The notes under the pieces are model-generated. The model saw only the letters and a list, made by a program, of their open reading frames with translations, did not search any database and was not told the origin of the DNA. This document shows, in pieces, positions 8,791 to 18,074 of a stretch of DNA of 38,886 nt. Position 1 is the first letter of the stretch, and each line of letters opens with the position of its first letter. Source of the stretch: Enterococcus crotali. Its GTDB lineage: Bacteria; Bacillota; Bacilli; Lactobacillales; Enterococcaceae. A program made the position numbers and the translations under genes. Where the stretch lies: NCBI RefSeq assembly GCF_000633635.1, contig NZ_AYPQ01000004.1:184283-223168 (forward strand), read 5' to 3'.

Positions 8791-8857
8791 TGAAAGCGCA
8801 TAACAAAACATTATAATCAATGCTATACTCCAATTATAGATTGTGAAAGCGCAATCT
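8791..8857 (+). promoter_or_regulatory. GH1 promoter with two cre-like boxes
   Basis: TGAAAGCGCA occurs twice, at 8791-8800 and 8844-8853. The second sits in a palindrome AGATTGTG-AAAG-CGCAATCT (8838-8857) and matches the CcpA consensus TGWAANCGNTNWCA at 12 of 14 positions. Between them is an extended -10, TGCTATACT (8821-8829), probably the GH1 promoter; a good -35 is not visible. Catabolite repression from a site just downstream of the promoter is a reasonable inference. Confidence 0.5.
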
Positions 8858-8931
8858 GCAAGAGAGTTGGGCAAGAAAGATTTTATGTCTGCTAGTATTT
8901 GATTGTAATTTAAGAAGTGGAGGAACGATTG

Positions 8932-10314
8932 ATGAATAGAACATTTCCAAAGACTTTTTTCTGGGGAGCGGCCTCAAGTGCAACGCAAGCGGAAGGGCGA
9001 CAAATAGGAGATGGCAAAGGGGAAAATATCTGGGATTATGCGTCAAAAGAATACAATCATCGCTTTTATGAAGGAGTTACGACAGCAGATACTTCTTTAT
9101 TTTATCGCGATTATAAACAGGATATTCAAAAAATGCAGGATATTTCTTTTAACTCATTTCGTACATCGGTATCATGGTCACGTTTGATACCAAATGGTAC
9201 AGGGGCAGTCAACCCAGAAGCGGTCGCTTTTTACAATAATATGATCGATGAATTGATTGCTAAAGGTGTAGAGCCGTTTATCAATTTGTATCATTTTGAT
9301 ATGCCAATGGTGCTTCAAGAGAAAGGAGGATTTGAGAATAAAGAAGTGATCGAGGCTTACAAACAATATGCAAAAACATGTTTTGAGTTATTTGGGGATC
9401 GAGTAAAGTATTGGTTTACCTTCAATGAGCCGATGATTCCAGCAGAAGCAGGCTATCTGCATGATCGTCATTATCCATATGTTGTTGATTTTAAACGAGC
9501 AGCCACTGTCTTACACCATATTATTTTGGCTCATTGCGAAGCGGTCGGTGTCTATCGTGAGATGAATTTGTCAGGAAAAATCGGAATCATCATGGATGTG
9601 ATTCCTGTTTATCCGCGCAGTCAAAATCCCGCAGACCTCTATGCAGCTGAAATGGCAGATTTGTTTTATACAAAAAGTGTCAATGATGCTATTTTGAAAG
9701 GAAAGTATCCAGAACGCTTAAAGGCTGTTTTGACAGAATATGATCAATTGCCAGAAGTAACGGATGCTGATCTAAAATTGATTGCTGCAACAAGCATTGA
9801 TTTATTAGGAATCAATTATTATCGCCCAAGAAGAGTCAAGGCCAAAGAGTGTGTGCCTAATCCGCAAGGTGTTTTTTCACCGGAATGGTTCTTTGATGAA
9901 TATGTAATGCCAGGTAGGCGCATGAACACTTCTCGAGGGATTGAAATTTACCCTAAAGGAATGTATGATATTGCGAAAAAAATTCAGACAGAATATGGAA
10001 ATATTGATTGGTTTGTTTCTGAAAACGGTATTGGAATCGAAGGCGAAGAAGCATTTATTAAAGATGGATTGGTGCAGGATGACTATCGTATCGACTTTTT
10101 GAAAGAGCATTTGACGTATTTAAATCAAGCAATGAGTGAAGGAAGTAACTGTTTAGGCTATCATATGTGGACGTTTGTAGATTGTTGGTCATGGGGAAAT
10201 GCGTATAAAAACCGTTATGGTTTTTATCGGTTAGATCTTGAGACAGGAGCAAAGACAGTCAAAAAATCTGGTTTATGGTTTAAAGAGTTGATTGAAAATA
10301 ATGGCTTTGATTAA
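8932..10314 (+). CDS. GH1 6-phospho-beta-glucosidase/galactosidase-type hydrolase
   Basis: A 460-residue cytoplasmic glycoside hydrolase family 1 enzyme that cleaves a beta-linked disaccharide, most likely phosphorylated. The acid/base Glu166 lies in TFNEP and the nucleophile Glu364 in VSENG; the N-terminal FFWGAASSATQAEG signature is complete. The C-terminal SWGNAYKNRYGFY block has the Lys and Tyr typically used to hold the 6-phosphate, which supports a 6-phospho-glycosidase. The exact sugar (cellobiose, aryl-glucoside, galactoside) cannot be read. The ATG at 8932 follows GTGGAGGAACGATT; the GTG at 8917 is part of that ribosome site. A PTS EIIC gene follows after 11 bases, so the two form an operon for uptake and hydrolysis of a PTS sugar. 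Confidence 0.9.
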   Translation: MNRTFPKTFFWGAASSATQAEGRQIGDGKGENIWDYASKEYNHRFYEGVTTADTSLFYRDYKQDIQKMQDISFNSFRTSVSWSRLIPNGTGAVNPEAVAFYNNMIDELIAKGVEPFINLYHFDMPMVLQEKGGFENKEVIEAYKQYAKTCFELFGDRVKYWFTFNEPMIPAEAGYLHDRHYPYVVDFKRAATVLHHIILAHCEAVGVYREMNLSGKIGIIMDVIPVYPRSQNPADLYAAEMADLFYTKSVNDAILKGKYPERLKAVLTEYDQLPEVTDADLKLIAATSIDLLGINYYRPRRVKAKECVPNPQGVFSPEWFFDEYVMPGRRMNTSRGIEIYPKGMYDIAKKIQTEYGNIDWFVSENGIGIEGEEAFIKDGLVQDDYRIDFLKEHLTYLNQAMSEGSNCLGYHMWTFVDCWSWGNAYKNRYGFYRLDLETGAKTVKKSGLWFKELIENNGFD

Positions 10315-10325
10315 AGGAAGGATGA

Positions 10326-11656
10326 GTGATTTTTATGATGAAAACACTGGATAATTTAGCGATGAAGCTATTACCGATTGCAAATGCGATCGGTAATCAG
10401 AGGCATTTACAAGCGATTAGAAATGGTCTGATCTCGATTTTACCCTTAACGATCGTTGGCTCATTTTTCACGATTTTGCTGAATCTGCCAATTCCCGGAT
10501 ATTCTGAAATGATTGCGCCTTATTTAGCAGCATTAGATGTCCCGTTTCGGTTTACGGTTGGGTTGATGTCGTTGTATGCAGCATTTACGATCGGTTCATT
10601 TCTTGGTAATACGTATAAATTAGATAAGATCACAAGTGGCTTTCTTTCGATGCTGGCGACGCTTTTGATGGTTATGCCAGTCAATCTTCAAGAAGGGGTA
10701 GACGTCGCCGGAAATGCTGTAACAAGCGGTCGTTATATCCCAATTACTCCACTTGGTTCGCAAGGGTTGTTTGGTGCAATCGTTGCAGCGCTGATTTCCG
10801 TTGAGATTTATCGTTTTACGAAGGAAAAGAAGCTGGAAATCAAGATGCCAGAAGGGGTTCCTCCTGTAGTTGGGGAATCATTTGCCGCATTACTCCCAAC
10901 GTTGTTAGTGATTTTGGTTTTCTGGATCCCACGTCACTTCTTTAACGTTAATTTAAATGATCTATTAAGTGTGGCGATTTCACCTTTGAAAGTCTTTTTG
11001 ACAGGCAATAATATTTTTGGCGGTATTATCACTCAATTTATGATTTGTTTATTCTGGGCCCTTGGGATTCATGGGCATGCTGTTTTAGGACCGATCATTC
11101 GTCCGTTTTGGGATCAAGCAATCATCGAAAACGCAGAGTTATTCCAAAATGGGACGAGTGCGTTTCAGTTACCCAATATTTTTACAGAACAATTTTATCA
11201 ATGGTATGCGCAAATGGGCGGAACTGGCGCAACGTTAGCACTTGTTTTCTTATTCTTGTTCTCTAAATCAAAATATTTGAAACAGTTAGGTAAATTATCG
11301 ATTTTACCAGGGATTTTCAATATCAATGAGCCAGTGATTTTCGGAACACCGATCGTGATGAATCCATTACTGGCAATTCCGTTTATCACGGTGCCGATCG
11401 TGAATACGATTTTGGTTTATATTGTGACTGCTCTTGCTGGATGCCTAAAATGATGGTGAAGCCGCCGTTTTCGATTCCAGCACCTTTAGGAGCGTTGATT
11501 ACCTCTAATTGGAACTGGGTAGCGTGTGTGATGGTTTTTGTCTGTTTTGCCGTATCTTTGGCCATTTATTACCCGTTCTTCAAGATGTTTGAAAAAATTC
11601 AAATAGAGCAAGAACAACAGGTTGAACAAGAAGAGTCAGTTGCTGTAAGTGAATAG
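10326..11656 (+). pseudogene. PTS lactose/cellobiose-type EIIC, frameshifted near the 3' end
   Basis: The membrane channel subunit of a lactose/cellobiose-family PTS (about 443 residues when repaired), with many hydrophobic helices and the family signatures FNINEPVIFGTPIVMNP and GIHGHAVLGPI. The frame breaks at 11438-11442. Adding one G in CTGGATG (giving GCT GGG ATG CCT) joins the first 372 residues to the terminal part PPFSIPAPLGALI, which ends at 11654-11656. This is the expected EIIC C-terminus, so the break is either a sequencing deletion or a recent mutation. No EIIA or EIIB gene is adjacent; these must come from elsewhere. The start may be GTG 10326 (5 bases after GGAAGG) or ATG 10335. 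Confidence 0.88.
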
Positions 11657-11685
11657 GTTTGACGCAAGGATTGGAGGGAGAAGCG

Positions 11686-11928
11686 ATGATTTATGTTATG
11701 AGTGGCGCGATTATAGTTGCTACACATTATTTATTGAAAGAAAATCAATGGTTACTTAAAAATAAACTGTGGCAATTGATTCTGGGCGCTATTTTACTCA
11801 ATGGGATTGCGATTGTAGTAAGTACTTGGATCGGTTCGCTATTTCCAGTTATCGGCACAACTTTGGTGTGCGCAACCATGCTTCAAATCAAATACACGCA
11901 TCAAATAGCTAGCCAACGGTTAGGGTAA
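11686..11928 (+). CDS. Small membrane protein of the beta-glucoside operon, 80 aa
   Basis: An 80-residue protein with about three hydrophobic segments (residues 2-15, 27-45, 50-66) and a short basic tail. GGAGGGAGAAGCG precedes the ATG at 11686, only 29 bases after the EIIC stop, so it is probably cotranscribed with the GH1 and EIIC genes. I do not recognise a family; a membrane accessory role for the permease is only a guess from context. Confidence 0.6.
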   Translation: MIYVMSGAIIVATHYLLKENQWLLKNKLWQLILGAILLNGIAIVVSTWIGSLFPVIGTTLVCATMLQIKYTHQIASQRLG

Positions 11929-12024
11929 AAAAGTGGGAGGAAAATGTTTATTTACGAAGTGGCTGGTCTGATTCCTTTGATATGGTAGAATGAGGATATA
12001 ATAACCAAGGAGAATGTACTTAAG

Positions 12025-12570
12025 ATGAATAGATATATATCATTGTTAAGAGGGATCAATGTAAGTGGGAAAAATAAGATACCCATGCCACAATTAAAAA
12101 TAATTTTTGAAGAACTTGGTTTTTCTAATGTTTCTACCTATATCAATAGCGGAAATGTGCTCTTTAATAGTGCGCGTGCAGACAAAGAAGAGCTAGTGAC
12201 AGAAATAAAAAAAGCGATACAAGATACTTTTCAGTTGGAGATACCCGTAGTCGTCGTAACTTCAGAAGAACTGCAAGATACTTTCAACAATGCACCTGAC
12301 TGGTGGAATACGGATAATAAAGAAGTCTACCACAATACAATTTTTATGGTTTCTCCGACTACTGTAGCAGAAGTAGTTCAAGTAATGGGAGAACCCAAAC
12401 CAGAATATGAGAAAATACATTTTTATAATAATGTTATATTTTGGTCGGCTAATCTGAAGAATTTTTCTAAAGCCAGATGGTCTAAACTTGCAAGTTCATC
12501 GGTAAATAATAAAGTGACGGTCAGAAATGCCAATACAGTCAAGAAACTTGTTGAGTTGGCGAAGGCTTGA
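12025..12570 (+). CDS. DUF1697 family protein
   Basis: A 181-residue soluble protein with the clear DUF1697 opening RYISLLRGINVSGKNKIPM and the following FSNVSTYINSGNVLFNS block. Function of the family is unknown. CCAAGGAGAAT precedes the ATG and a -10-like TAGAAT lies near 11986. Single-gene unit that converges on the DUF1622 gene across a shared hairpin terminator. Confidence 0.9.
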   Translation: MNRYISLLRGINVSGKNKIPMPQLKIIFEELGFSNVSTYINSGNVLFNSARADKEELVTEIKKAIQDTFQLEIPVVVVTSEELQDTFNNAPDWWNTDNKEVYHNTIFMVSPTTVAEVVQVMGEPKPEYEKIHFYNNVIFWSANLKNFSKARWSKLASSSVNNKVTVRNANTVKKLVELAKA

Positions 12571-12624
12571 TTACTTTAGTTTTAAGTCTACATCATTTTT
12601 ATTATTGTTTATCAAAAATAAGAA

Positions 12625-12668
12625 ACCCGAAGCAAAACTGATTATTAGTTTTGTTTCGGGTCTTTTTT
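12625..12668. terminator. Terminator of the AAAACTGAT-TTAGTTTTGT repeat type
   Basis: ACCCGAAGCAAAACT pairs with AGTTTTGTTTCGGGT (one G-U) across a 7-base loop, followed by a T run at 12662-12668. It lies between convergent genes and contains the stop codon of the minus-strand DUF1622 gene. Its core is nearly the same as hairpins at 21086-21105 and, inverted, 28103-28124. Confidence 0.88.
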
Positions 12669-13052
12669 CATGTCTATTTCATTTTCTTTATCTTTCAATG
12701 CATCCTCAATTTCTTTATGCAAGAAATAAGAGATCACCGTTCGAATCACGACTAGAATCGCTAGTTTTAAAATATCTTGAAAGGTCGGCTTAATGATTGA
12801 TTCAATGATATCTGCGGCAATCAGAATTTCCAAACTTAGTAGAATATAGCTACCTAAAAAACTTTTAATAAAATTATTCTGTCGAGCCATGACAACACGA
12901 TTTCGATCCGTACGCTCACTTTTCAAAAAATCGATGCCAGCCATAATAACGCCCCAAATCAAAACAACAATGGAAAAAATATTCAACGCTAAAATGAAGA
13001 GATCAAAAAACGGAATCAGGTTGTCCATGATGTTTTGGGCTAAATCATGCAT
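12645..13052 (-). CDS. DUF1622 family membrane protein
   Basis: A 135-residue membrane protein with about three helices (residues 14-40, 64-85, 92-112) and a charged C-terminal tail (KEIEDALKDKENEIDMKKD). The pattern fits DUF1622 proteins (FKSERTDRNRVVMARQ-like loop, then GSYILLSLEILIAADII). Function is unknown. AAGGAGGTAGACTAG precedes the ATG at 13052. The last codons lie inside the shared terminator stem, so the hairpin doubles as coding sequence. Confidence 0.85.
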   Translation of the reverse strand: MHDLAQNIMDNLIPFFDLFILALNIFSIVVLIWGVIMAGIDFLKSERTDRNRVVMARQNNFIKSFLGSYILLSLEILIAADIIESIIKPTFQDILKLAILVVIRTVISYFLHKEIEDALKDKENEIDMKKDPKQN

Positions 13053-13102
13053 CTAGTCTACCTCCTTTTGCGTTACTTTAGTGGTTTTACCAAGTATTTA
13101 TT

Positions 13103-13843
13103 TTACGGGATTGATTTTTTTGCAGCCACTAACAACATCATTGGTCGGCGAAGTTCCTGACGCATTTCAGCACTTGCTTCCAACAGTTCTGGCGCAGGCA
13201 TTGGTTCTACTAAGCGGGTAATTTGAAAGCCGTTTGTTAATAGTCCATCTAAATAGGTCGTTAAGGTTTTATGATATTTCATCACTGTCTCACCTAAGAA
13301 CATTGTTTCGCGAATACTTTCATCAAAGTAGCGATCCACTGGCCAATAGATGGGTTCACCTTTTTGATCATAGATCCAGTCTTCGGTTCCTTGTGCTGTA
13401 AAAATCGGATGCTCTGTTGAAAAGACAAAAACACCGCCAGCATTTAAGCAATGATTGACCTTTTTAGCGATTTCGTCAAATGAAGGAACGTAATGAAGCG
13501 CCAACGAACTGATAACAATATCAAAGGTTTCTCCTAAGCCGTCAATTTCTTCCATGCCCATTAAATGATAACTAATTTTTGGAGAATCTGTCATGTCTTT
13601 GGCTTTCTCGATCATTTTTTCAGATAAATCGATTCCAATGACCTTTTCAGCACCATTTTCAACGGCGTAACGACAATGCCAACCGTAGCCGCAACCGAGA
13701 TCTAAAACGGTTTTTCCTTTAAAGTCAGGTAATAGTTTCTTTAGCTCATGCCATTCACCAGCTGCTTCAAGCCCTTTTTTAGAACGATCCATTTGGCTGT
13801 ATGCCTCGAAAAAGTTAGGGTTATCATATTCGTTTTTCATCAT
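13103..13843 (-). CDS. Class I SAM-dependent methyltransferase
   Basis: A 246-residue cytosolic methyltransferase. Motif I VLDLGCGYGWH (about residues 45-56) binds S-adenosylmethionine, followed by the acidic motif II VIGIDLSEKMI and the FDIVISSLALHY motif. These place it in the UbiE/Methyltransf_11 group. The substrate cannot be read from the sequence. AAAGGAGATTA lies directly before two adjacent ATGs; the second (13840) has slightly better spacing. Transcribed alone toward the DUF1622 gene, 50 bases away. Confidence 0.88.
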   Translation of the reverse strand: MMKNEYDNPNFFEAYSQMDRSKKGLEAAGEWHELKKLLPDFKGKTVLDLGCGYGWHCRYAVENGAEKVIGIDLSEKMIEKAKDMTDSPKISYHLMGMEEIDGLGETFDIVISSLALHYVPSFDEIAKKVNHCLNAGGVFVFSTEHPIFTAQGTEDWIYDQKGEPIYWPVDRYFDESIRETMFLGETVMKYHKTLTTYLDGLLTNGFQITRLVEPMPAPELLEASAEMRQELRRPMMLLVAAKKSIP

Positions 13844-13980
13844 TAATCTCCTTTTAAGGAACGTACTTTCTGTCTTTTTTATTGTATCAGATTGTTGGGA
13901 GAATACCCATAAAAGAGCATTTAAACAAGTAATTGGGAGTTATATAAAACGGTTAGGTCAAAGAATCACTTTCAAGGGAT

Positions 13981-14364
13981 TTACAGAAAAGTGTGACCAT
14001 GATTGCTTAGAACAAGACTGGCTTTTTCTTTATCTTTATTTTTTATTAAAAGATAGTCTGTGTTATAAGTAGATAAAGCAAAAATTGAAATCTGATTTTC
14101 AGCTAATGGATTGGCCAATTGAGTTAAAATACCTACTAAAGAAAAATCTAATTCGCCAACGATTTGAATAATGACCCAATCCTCATCAACAGAAATAGCT
14201 TGCTCTGTCGGCAATGTGTTCGTCGGTGCAATGATGGAACACTCGTCTTCTGTATAGGTGATACTTTTGAATGCTTTTATCTCATGAAATAATGTAGGAA
14301 TTTCGGAATGAGCTGGAAATTTCATGATAGTATAATTTATTTTGTCTAGTAGCTTTAATTGCAT
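13981..14364 (-). CDS. ACT domain-containing protein
   Basis: A 127-residue soluble protein whose C-terminal half (DEDWVIIQIVGELDFSLVGILTQLANPLAENQISIFALSTYNTDYLLIKN) matches the paired ACT layout seen in stand-alone ACT/CASTOR-like proteins, which bind amino acids or other small ligands. No catalytic domain is attached. The start is the ATG at 14364, preceded by GGAGGACACACT; a longer frame from 14385 would overlap the upstream gene's stop. It lies 17 bases after a GNAT gene on the same strand, so the two are probably cotranscribed. Confidence 0.8.
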   Translation of the reverse strand: MQLKLLDKINYTIMKFPAHSEIPTLFHEIKAFKSITYTEDECSIIAPTNTLPTEQAISVDEDWVIIQIVGELDFSLVGILTQLANPLAENQISIFALSTYNTDYLLIKNKDKEKASLVLSNHGHTFL

Positions 14365-14381
14365 AGTGTGTCCTCCATAAA

Positions 14382-14846
14382 TCAAATTGGGATCTGTAAA
14401 TACACTTGGGAACCGTGGGTAAGTGAGTCATTTCCAGTATCTTTAAAACCGGCGTCTATGCGCAAGGCTTGTGTGAATGCTTTGTCTTCATTCACAACGA
14501 TTATAAGCTGCTCGATCGTTGTAAAATGTTGGCGAATGAAGTCCGGTAGTAATTGGACAGCCTGTTTGACATAGCCGTTCCTTAAATGTCGGTAATCAGT
14601 TGAAAGATCCTGCACTAATAAGCTTTTTTTATTATCAGAGTAGGAAATATCATTTTTTGTTTCATAAAATGTCATGAATGCAACTAAATACTCGCCTTCA
14701 AATACAAGAACAGCATGACGCTTAGGGTCTCTTTTAGTTAAAGCTAGCGCTATTTTTGGTTCACGGACGTAGCGAAGTTTTCTTTCTGATAAGCAATAAT
14801 TATCGATATGTGTTTGGTGTGTGTCATCATACATTGCTAGATACAT
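14382..14846 (-). CDS. GNAT-family N-acetyltransferase
   Basis: A 154-residue acetyltransferase-like protein. The central part (YLVAFMTFYETKN, LLVQDLSTDYRHLRNGYVKQAVQLLPDFI) follows the GNAT beta4-alpha3 region, with RHLRNGY standing in the place of the acetyl-CoA-binding R/Q-x-x-G-x-G/A motif, and the end LRIDAGFKDTGND is typical of GNAT beta5-alpha4. The acceptor is unknown. AGGAGGAGACGTC precedes the ATG. First gene of a probable two-gene unit with the ACT protein. Confidence 0.78.
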   Translation of the reverse strand: MYLAMYDDTHQTHIDNYCLSERKLRYVREPKIALALTKRDPKRHAVLVFEGEYLVAFMTFYETKNDISYSDNKKSLLVQDLSTDYRHLRNGYVKQAVQLLPDFIRQHFTTIEQLIIVVNEDKAFTQALRIDAGFKDTGNDSLTHGSQVYLQIPI

Positions 14847-14949
14847 GACGTCTCCTCCTACCTTGTTTCACGTGTATATGTGCGTTGGGAAAATAACAAA
14901 ACAATGATATATATAGTATAACTTGTTTGAGAGTTCTTGTGCAGTGGCT

Positions 14950-15426
14950 TTACAGTATTATTTTCATTGGAGTGAAAATAATCCCATCAATTTCTTGTTG
15001 ATCATCTGTTGGAATAAAACCGAGATGTTTATAAGCATTAAAAGCATACGGGGAAGAGTTCACGGTTAGTTCAGTAACCTTGTGGACGGTTTGGCAATAG
15101 GTAATTACCGTTTCCAGCAGCTGACGGGCGATCCCTTGTCTATGAAAGCTTTTGTCTACAAAAAGCAAGGATAGGTGATTTGGTAAGCGTAATGCAATCA
15201 TTCCTGTTAGGTTTGTTCTATCGGAAAAATAGGCCCAGATCATTAATTCGTGCTTAGCTATTTGCTGATTGATGGTATCAAAAGAGATAAATTGATTAAA
15301 ATGTTCGATGCCTTCATTAGAGTAGTCAGGTGCTTCAAATTCCTGGAAAACGTCTTTGGTAAGTGCAAGGGCCTCTTTAAGCTCGGACTCATTTGTTCCT
15401 GAGAGCTGTTTGATCAAGTGATTCAT
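14950..15426 (-). CDS. GNAT-family N-acetyltransferase
   Basis: A 158-residue acetyltransferase with a clear motif A, LLFVDKSFHRQGIARQLLE (about residues 88-106), where RQGIAR binds acetyl-CoA, then VNSSPYAFNAYKHLGF for motif B. Substrate unknown. Start supported by AAAAGGAGAAG before the ATG. Probably its own transcription unit: about 100 bases separate it from the next GNAT gene. Confidence 0.9.
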   Translation of the reverse strand: MNHLIKQLSGTNESELKEALALTKDVFQEFEAPDYSNEGIEHFNQFISFDTINQQIAKHELMIWAYFSDRTNLTGMIALRLPNHLSLLFVDKSFHRQGIARQLLETVITYCQTVHKVTELTVNSSPYAFNAYKHLGFIPTDDQQEIDGIIFTPMKIIL

Positions 15427-15532
15427 CGTAGTAACTTCTCCTTTTTAAATTAATAGTAGCATAGATTAAGTGAAACATAGTGCAAAATTGGCAAAATTCC
15501 TATCGAGTAGACCATAATAAGTGTCCATGTTT

Positions 15533-15585
15533 AGATAAAAAAGGGAACTGAGCCAATAACTCAAAGAGTCATGGCTCAGTTCCCT
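15533..15585 (-). terminator. Terminator for the leftward 121-aa gene
   Basis: Perfect 14-bp stem (AGGGAACTGAGCCA type) with a 16-base loop; on the minus strand it is followed by a T run, so it ends the gene at 15630-15995. Confidence 0.85.
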
Positions 15586-15629
15586 AAAAGACAGATAAAC
15601 GGGGATGCTTCTATCCCAATCTCGCCTTT

Positions 15630-15995
15630 TTATTGAATAAGTCGTTTATCATTTTTAGATAAAGTACTTACTTTTTTTATATGTTCAACAGTGATCATCC
15701 GGATTTGTTGACTGTCTTCTTGCAACCTTAGCATAATTGAATCGCCTATACTTTTGGAAACGATCCATCCAGAAACTGTTTCAAATTTTTGAGAAGTCGG
15801 CACTTCTTTTAATTGTAGAACAACTAAACTTTTTTGAGCGGAGGCAACTTGTAATTTGTTAAGAATTTCTTCACGCTCTTTATTCTTACTCTGCTTATCT
15901 TTAGAGTCCTCTAAAAATGCCGAAAAGAAACTTTGGGAAGATTGGCTGATCAATTTTGAAATGCTTTTCATTGTTGATTTGTGGTCATTATCCAT
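15630..15995 (-). CDS. Hypothetical protein, 121 aa, with predicted small beta-barrel C-terminus
   Basis: A soluble 121-residue protein. Residues 1-50 are polar and helix-prone (SQSSQSFFSAFLEDSKDKQSK). Residues about 55-110 alternate strands and turns (SLVVLQLKEVP, VSGWIVSKSIGDSIMLRLQ, IRMITVEHIKKVSTL), like an Sm- or SH3-type small barrel. This is a fold impression, not a family match. AAGGAGGTAGAAGA precedes the ATG, and the gene has its own terminator. Confidence 0.7.
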   Translation of the reverse strand: MDNDHKSTMKSISKLISQSSQSFFSAFLEDSKDKQSKNKEREEILNKLQVASAQKSLVVLQLKEVPTSQKFETVSGWIVSKSIGDSIMLRLQEDSQQIRMITVEHIKKVSTLSKNDKRLIQ

Positions 15996-16234
15996 TCTTC
16001 TACCTCCTTCACGAATTTACTGTTACTATCAGACTCTGAACAATCAGATACTATCATTCTACCTAAAAAAGAAGAATAGTTCAAGAAAATATGTTCGTAA
16101 TAAATGTATAAATAATTATTCCTACTTGCTTTTTTTGTTAGATTCAGTAATATAAGAAGTACCGATTACTATCTAAGTAATGAATTTGAAAGTGAAGATC
16201 GACAAAAGCTTTCAACTTAAAGAGGGAGATACCA

Positions 16235-16999
16235 ATGAAACAAAAACAAACAAAAAAATCTAGCATGTATATTATAGCATTATTAGTAGTAACAACATTT
16301 GCAGGAGCACTTTTAGCAAAAATAGCCCCGATGGAAGAAGGCCATGGTTTTTCAGCATTATTCGATGATGGAAAGGCCGATGAAGTAAAAATAGCTGAAA
16401 CAAGTGAAAGTAAAAAAGAGCCAGAAAAAGTTAAAAAGCTGACCTATACGGAACAGATCAATCAAGATATGAGCCAAAGCAAGTTTACAAACAGAATGCC
16501 AATCAACCTATTGTTGCAAACGGATGAAAGGTGGAAAGCAACACCATATGGTACAGGGAATCCAGATGGCAATACCTTAGAAATCAATGGCTGTGCGATC
16601 CTTTCTTTAGCGATGGTATCCTCTTACTTGGATAATCAAACCTATACACCACAGGATATCCTTAACTGGTCAAACAATGATTACTTTGTAGAAGGTGAAG
16701 GAACTGCGTGGTCAGTGTTCTCTGATTTTGCTACGGTAAAGGGCTATCAATTTGAAGACCTTGAAACAAATATCGCTGCTGTAGAAGAACATCTAAAACA
16801 AAAACATCCTGTGATCATCTCGGTGAATCCTGGTTTATTTACGGAAACAGGACATATTATGGTACTTAGCGGTACAAATAATGGGAAATTCTGGGTGAAT
16901 GATCCGAATGACTCTGAGACAAAAGGGCATTCGAAAAAAGAGTTTACTGCCGAGGAGTTAATGAATGAAGCAGCGAACTTTTGGGCGATATATAAGTAA
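16235..16999 (+). CDS. Membrane-anchored C39-like cysteine peptidase
   Basis: A 254-residue exported protein. An N-terminal basic stretch and hydrophobic helix (about residues 11-29) anchor or export it, followed by a charged linker (residues 35-70) and a peptidase_C39-like domain (residues 88-254). The catalytic triad is visible: Cys120 in NGCAILSLAMV, His207 in ETGHIMVLSG and Asp223 in VNDPND. Family members cleave peptides or cell-wall-associated substrates outside the cell; the target here is unknown. GAGGGAGATACCA sets the ATG. A single-gene unit with its own terminator. Confidence 0.87.
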   Translation: MKQKQTKKSSMYIIALLVVTTFAGALLAKIAPMEEGHGFSALFDDGKADEVKIAETSESKKEPEKVKKLTYTEQINQDMSQSKFTNRMPINLLLQTDERWKATPYGTGNPDGNTLEINGCAILSLAMVSSYLDNQTYTPQDILNWSNNDYFVEGEGTAWSVFSDFATVKGYQFEDLETNIAAVEEHLKQKHPVIISVNPGLFTETGHIMVLSGTNNGKFWVNDPNDSETKGHSKKEFTAEELMNEAANFWAIYK

Positions 17000-17016
17000 G
17001 CGGAGAAAAAGTGAGC

Positions 17017-17050
17017 AAAGCTGACCTTTATTTGAGGTCGGCTTTTTTTG
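17017..17050 (+). terminator. Rho-independent terminator
   Basis: AAAGCTGACCT pairs with AGGTCGGCTTT (one G-U pair) across a short loop, followed by T7. Ends the C39-like peptidase gene. Confidence 0.88.
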
Positions 17051-17069
17051 TTGCTTGACGAAAAGAAAA

Positions 17070-17124
17070 CGTTTTAATTATTTGCTTCAAACGTATTGAC
17101 ATGGGATGGTTCCCACAGTATACA
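17070..17124 (+). promoter_or_regulatory. Promoter of NagB-like gene, with internal palindrome and weak cre
   Basis: TTGACA (17096-17101), a 17-bp spacer and TATACA (17119-17124) make a near-consensus promoter 34 bases before the start codon. The spacer holds TGGGA-TGGT-TCCCA (17103-17115 region), a possible repressor site. Upstream, AGAAAACGTTTTAA (about 17064-17077) matches the cre consensus at 12 of 14 positions. Confidence 0.7.
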
Positions 17125-17136
17125 ATTATAGTATAA

Positions 17137-17856
<720 letters not shown>

Positions 17857-17875
17857 GATAGTAAGATGAAGCTGT

Positions 17876-17943
17876 GGTAGGAGTGTCTAACTACGGGAAC
17901 CAAGTAGAGACTACGCAATAAATAAGAAGGAATTACTCCTACC
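17876..17943 (+). ncRNA. Candidate structured RNA element after the NagB-like gene
   Basis: GGTAGGAGT (17876-17884) pairs perfectly with ACTCCTACC (17935-17943). Directly inside the 5' arm is a second hairpin: GTCT-AA-CTAC pairs with GTAG-AGAC (17885-17911), an 8-bp stem with a 2-base bulge and a 9-base loop. The element starts 20 bases after the stop codon and is followed by a separate terminator at 17959-18009. It could be a 3'-UTR element or part of a small RNA. No known RNA family is recognised. Confidence 0.35.
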
Positions 17944-17958
17944 GTATATTGAAAGTTC

Positions 17959-18009
17959 AAGTGTCTGGGATGTAACTCATAGAGTTATGTCTAAGGCGCT
18001 TCTTTTTTT
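17959..18009 (+). terminator. Imperfect terminator hairpin
   Basis: AAGTGTCTGGGATGTAACTC pairs with the stretch ending GGCGCTT at 17982-18001 with several G-U pairs and one mismatch, followed by T7. Ends the NagB-like transcript. Confidence 0.75.
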
Positions 18010-18074
18010 ACTAGATTTACAAACGTACGTTCTCGTGTTATTCTTATATAAAACAAATAAGAGTGAGGTAGAGT

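Noticed and set aside
12527-12793. Plus-strand open frame over the DUF1697-DUF1622 junction
   Set aside because: It runs through a strong terminator and antisense to the DUF1622 gene, and lacks a ribosome site.
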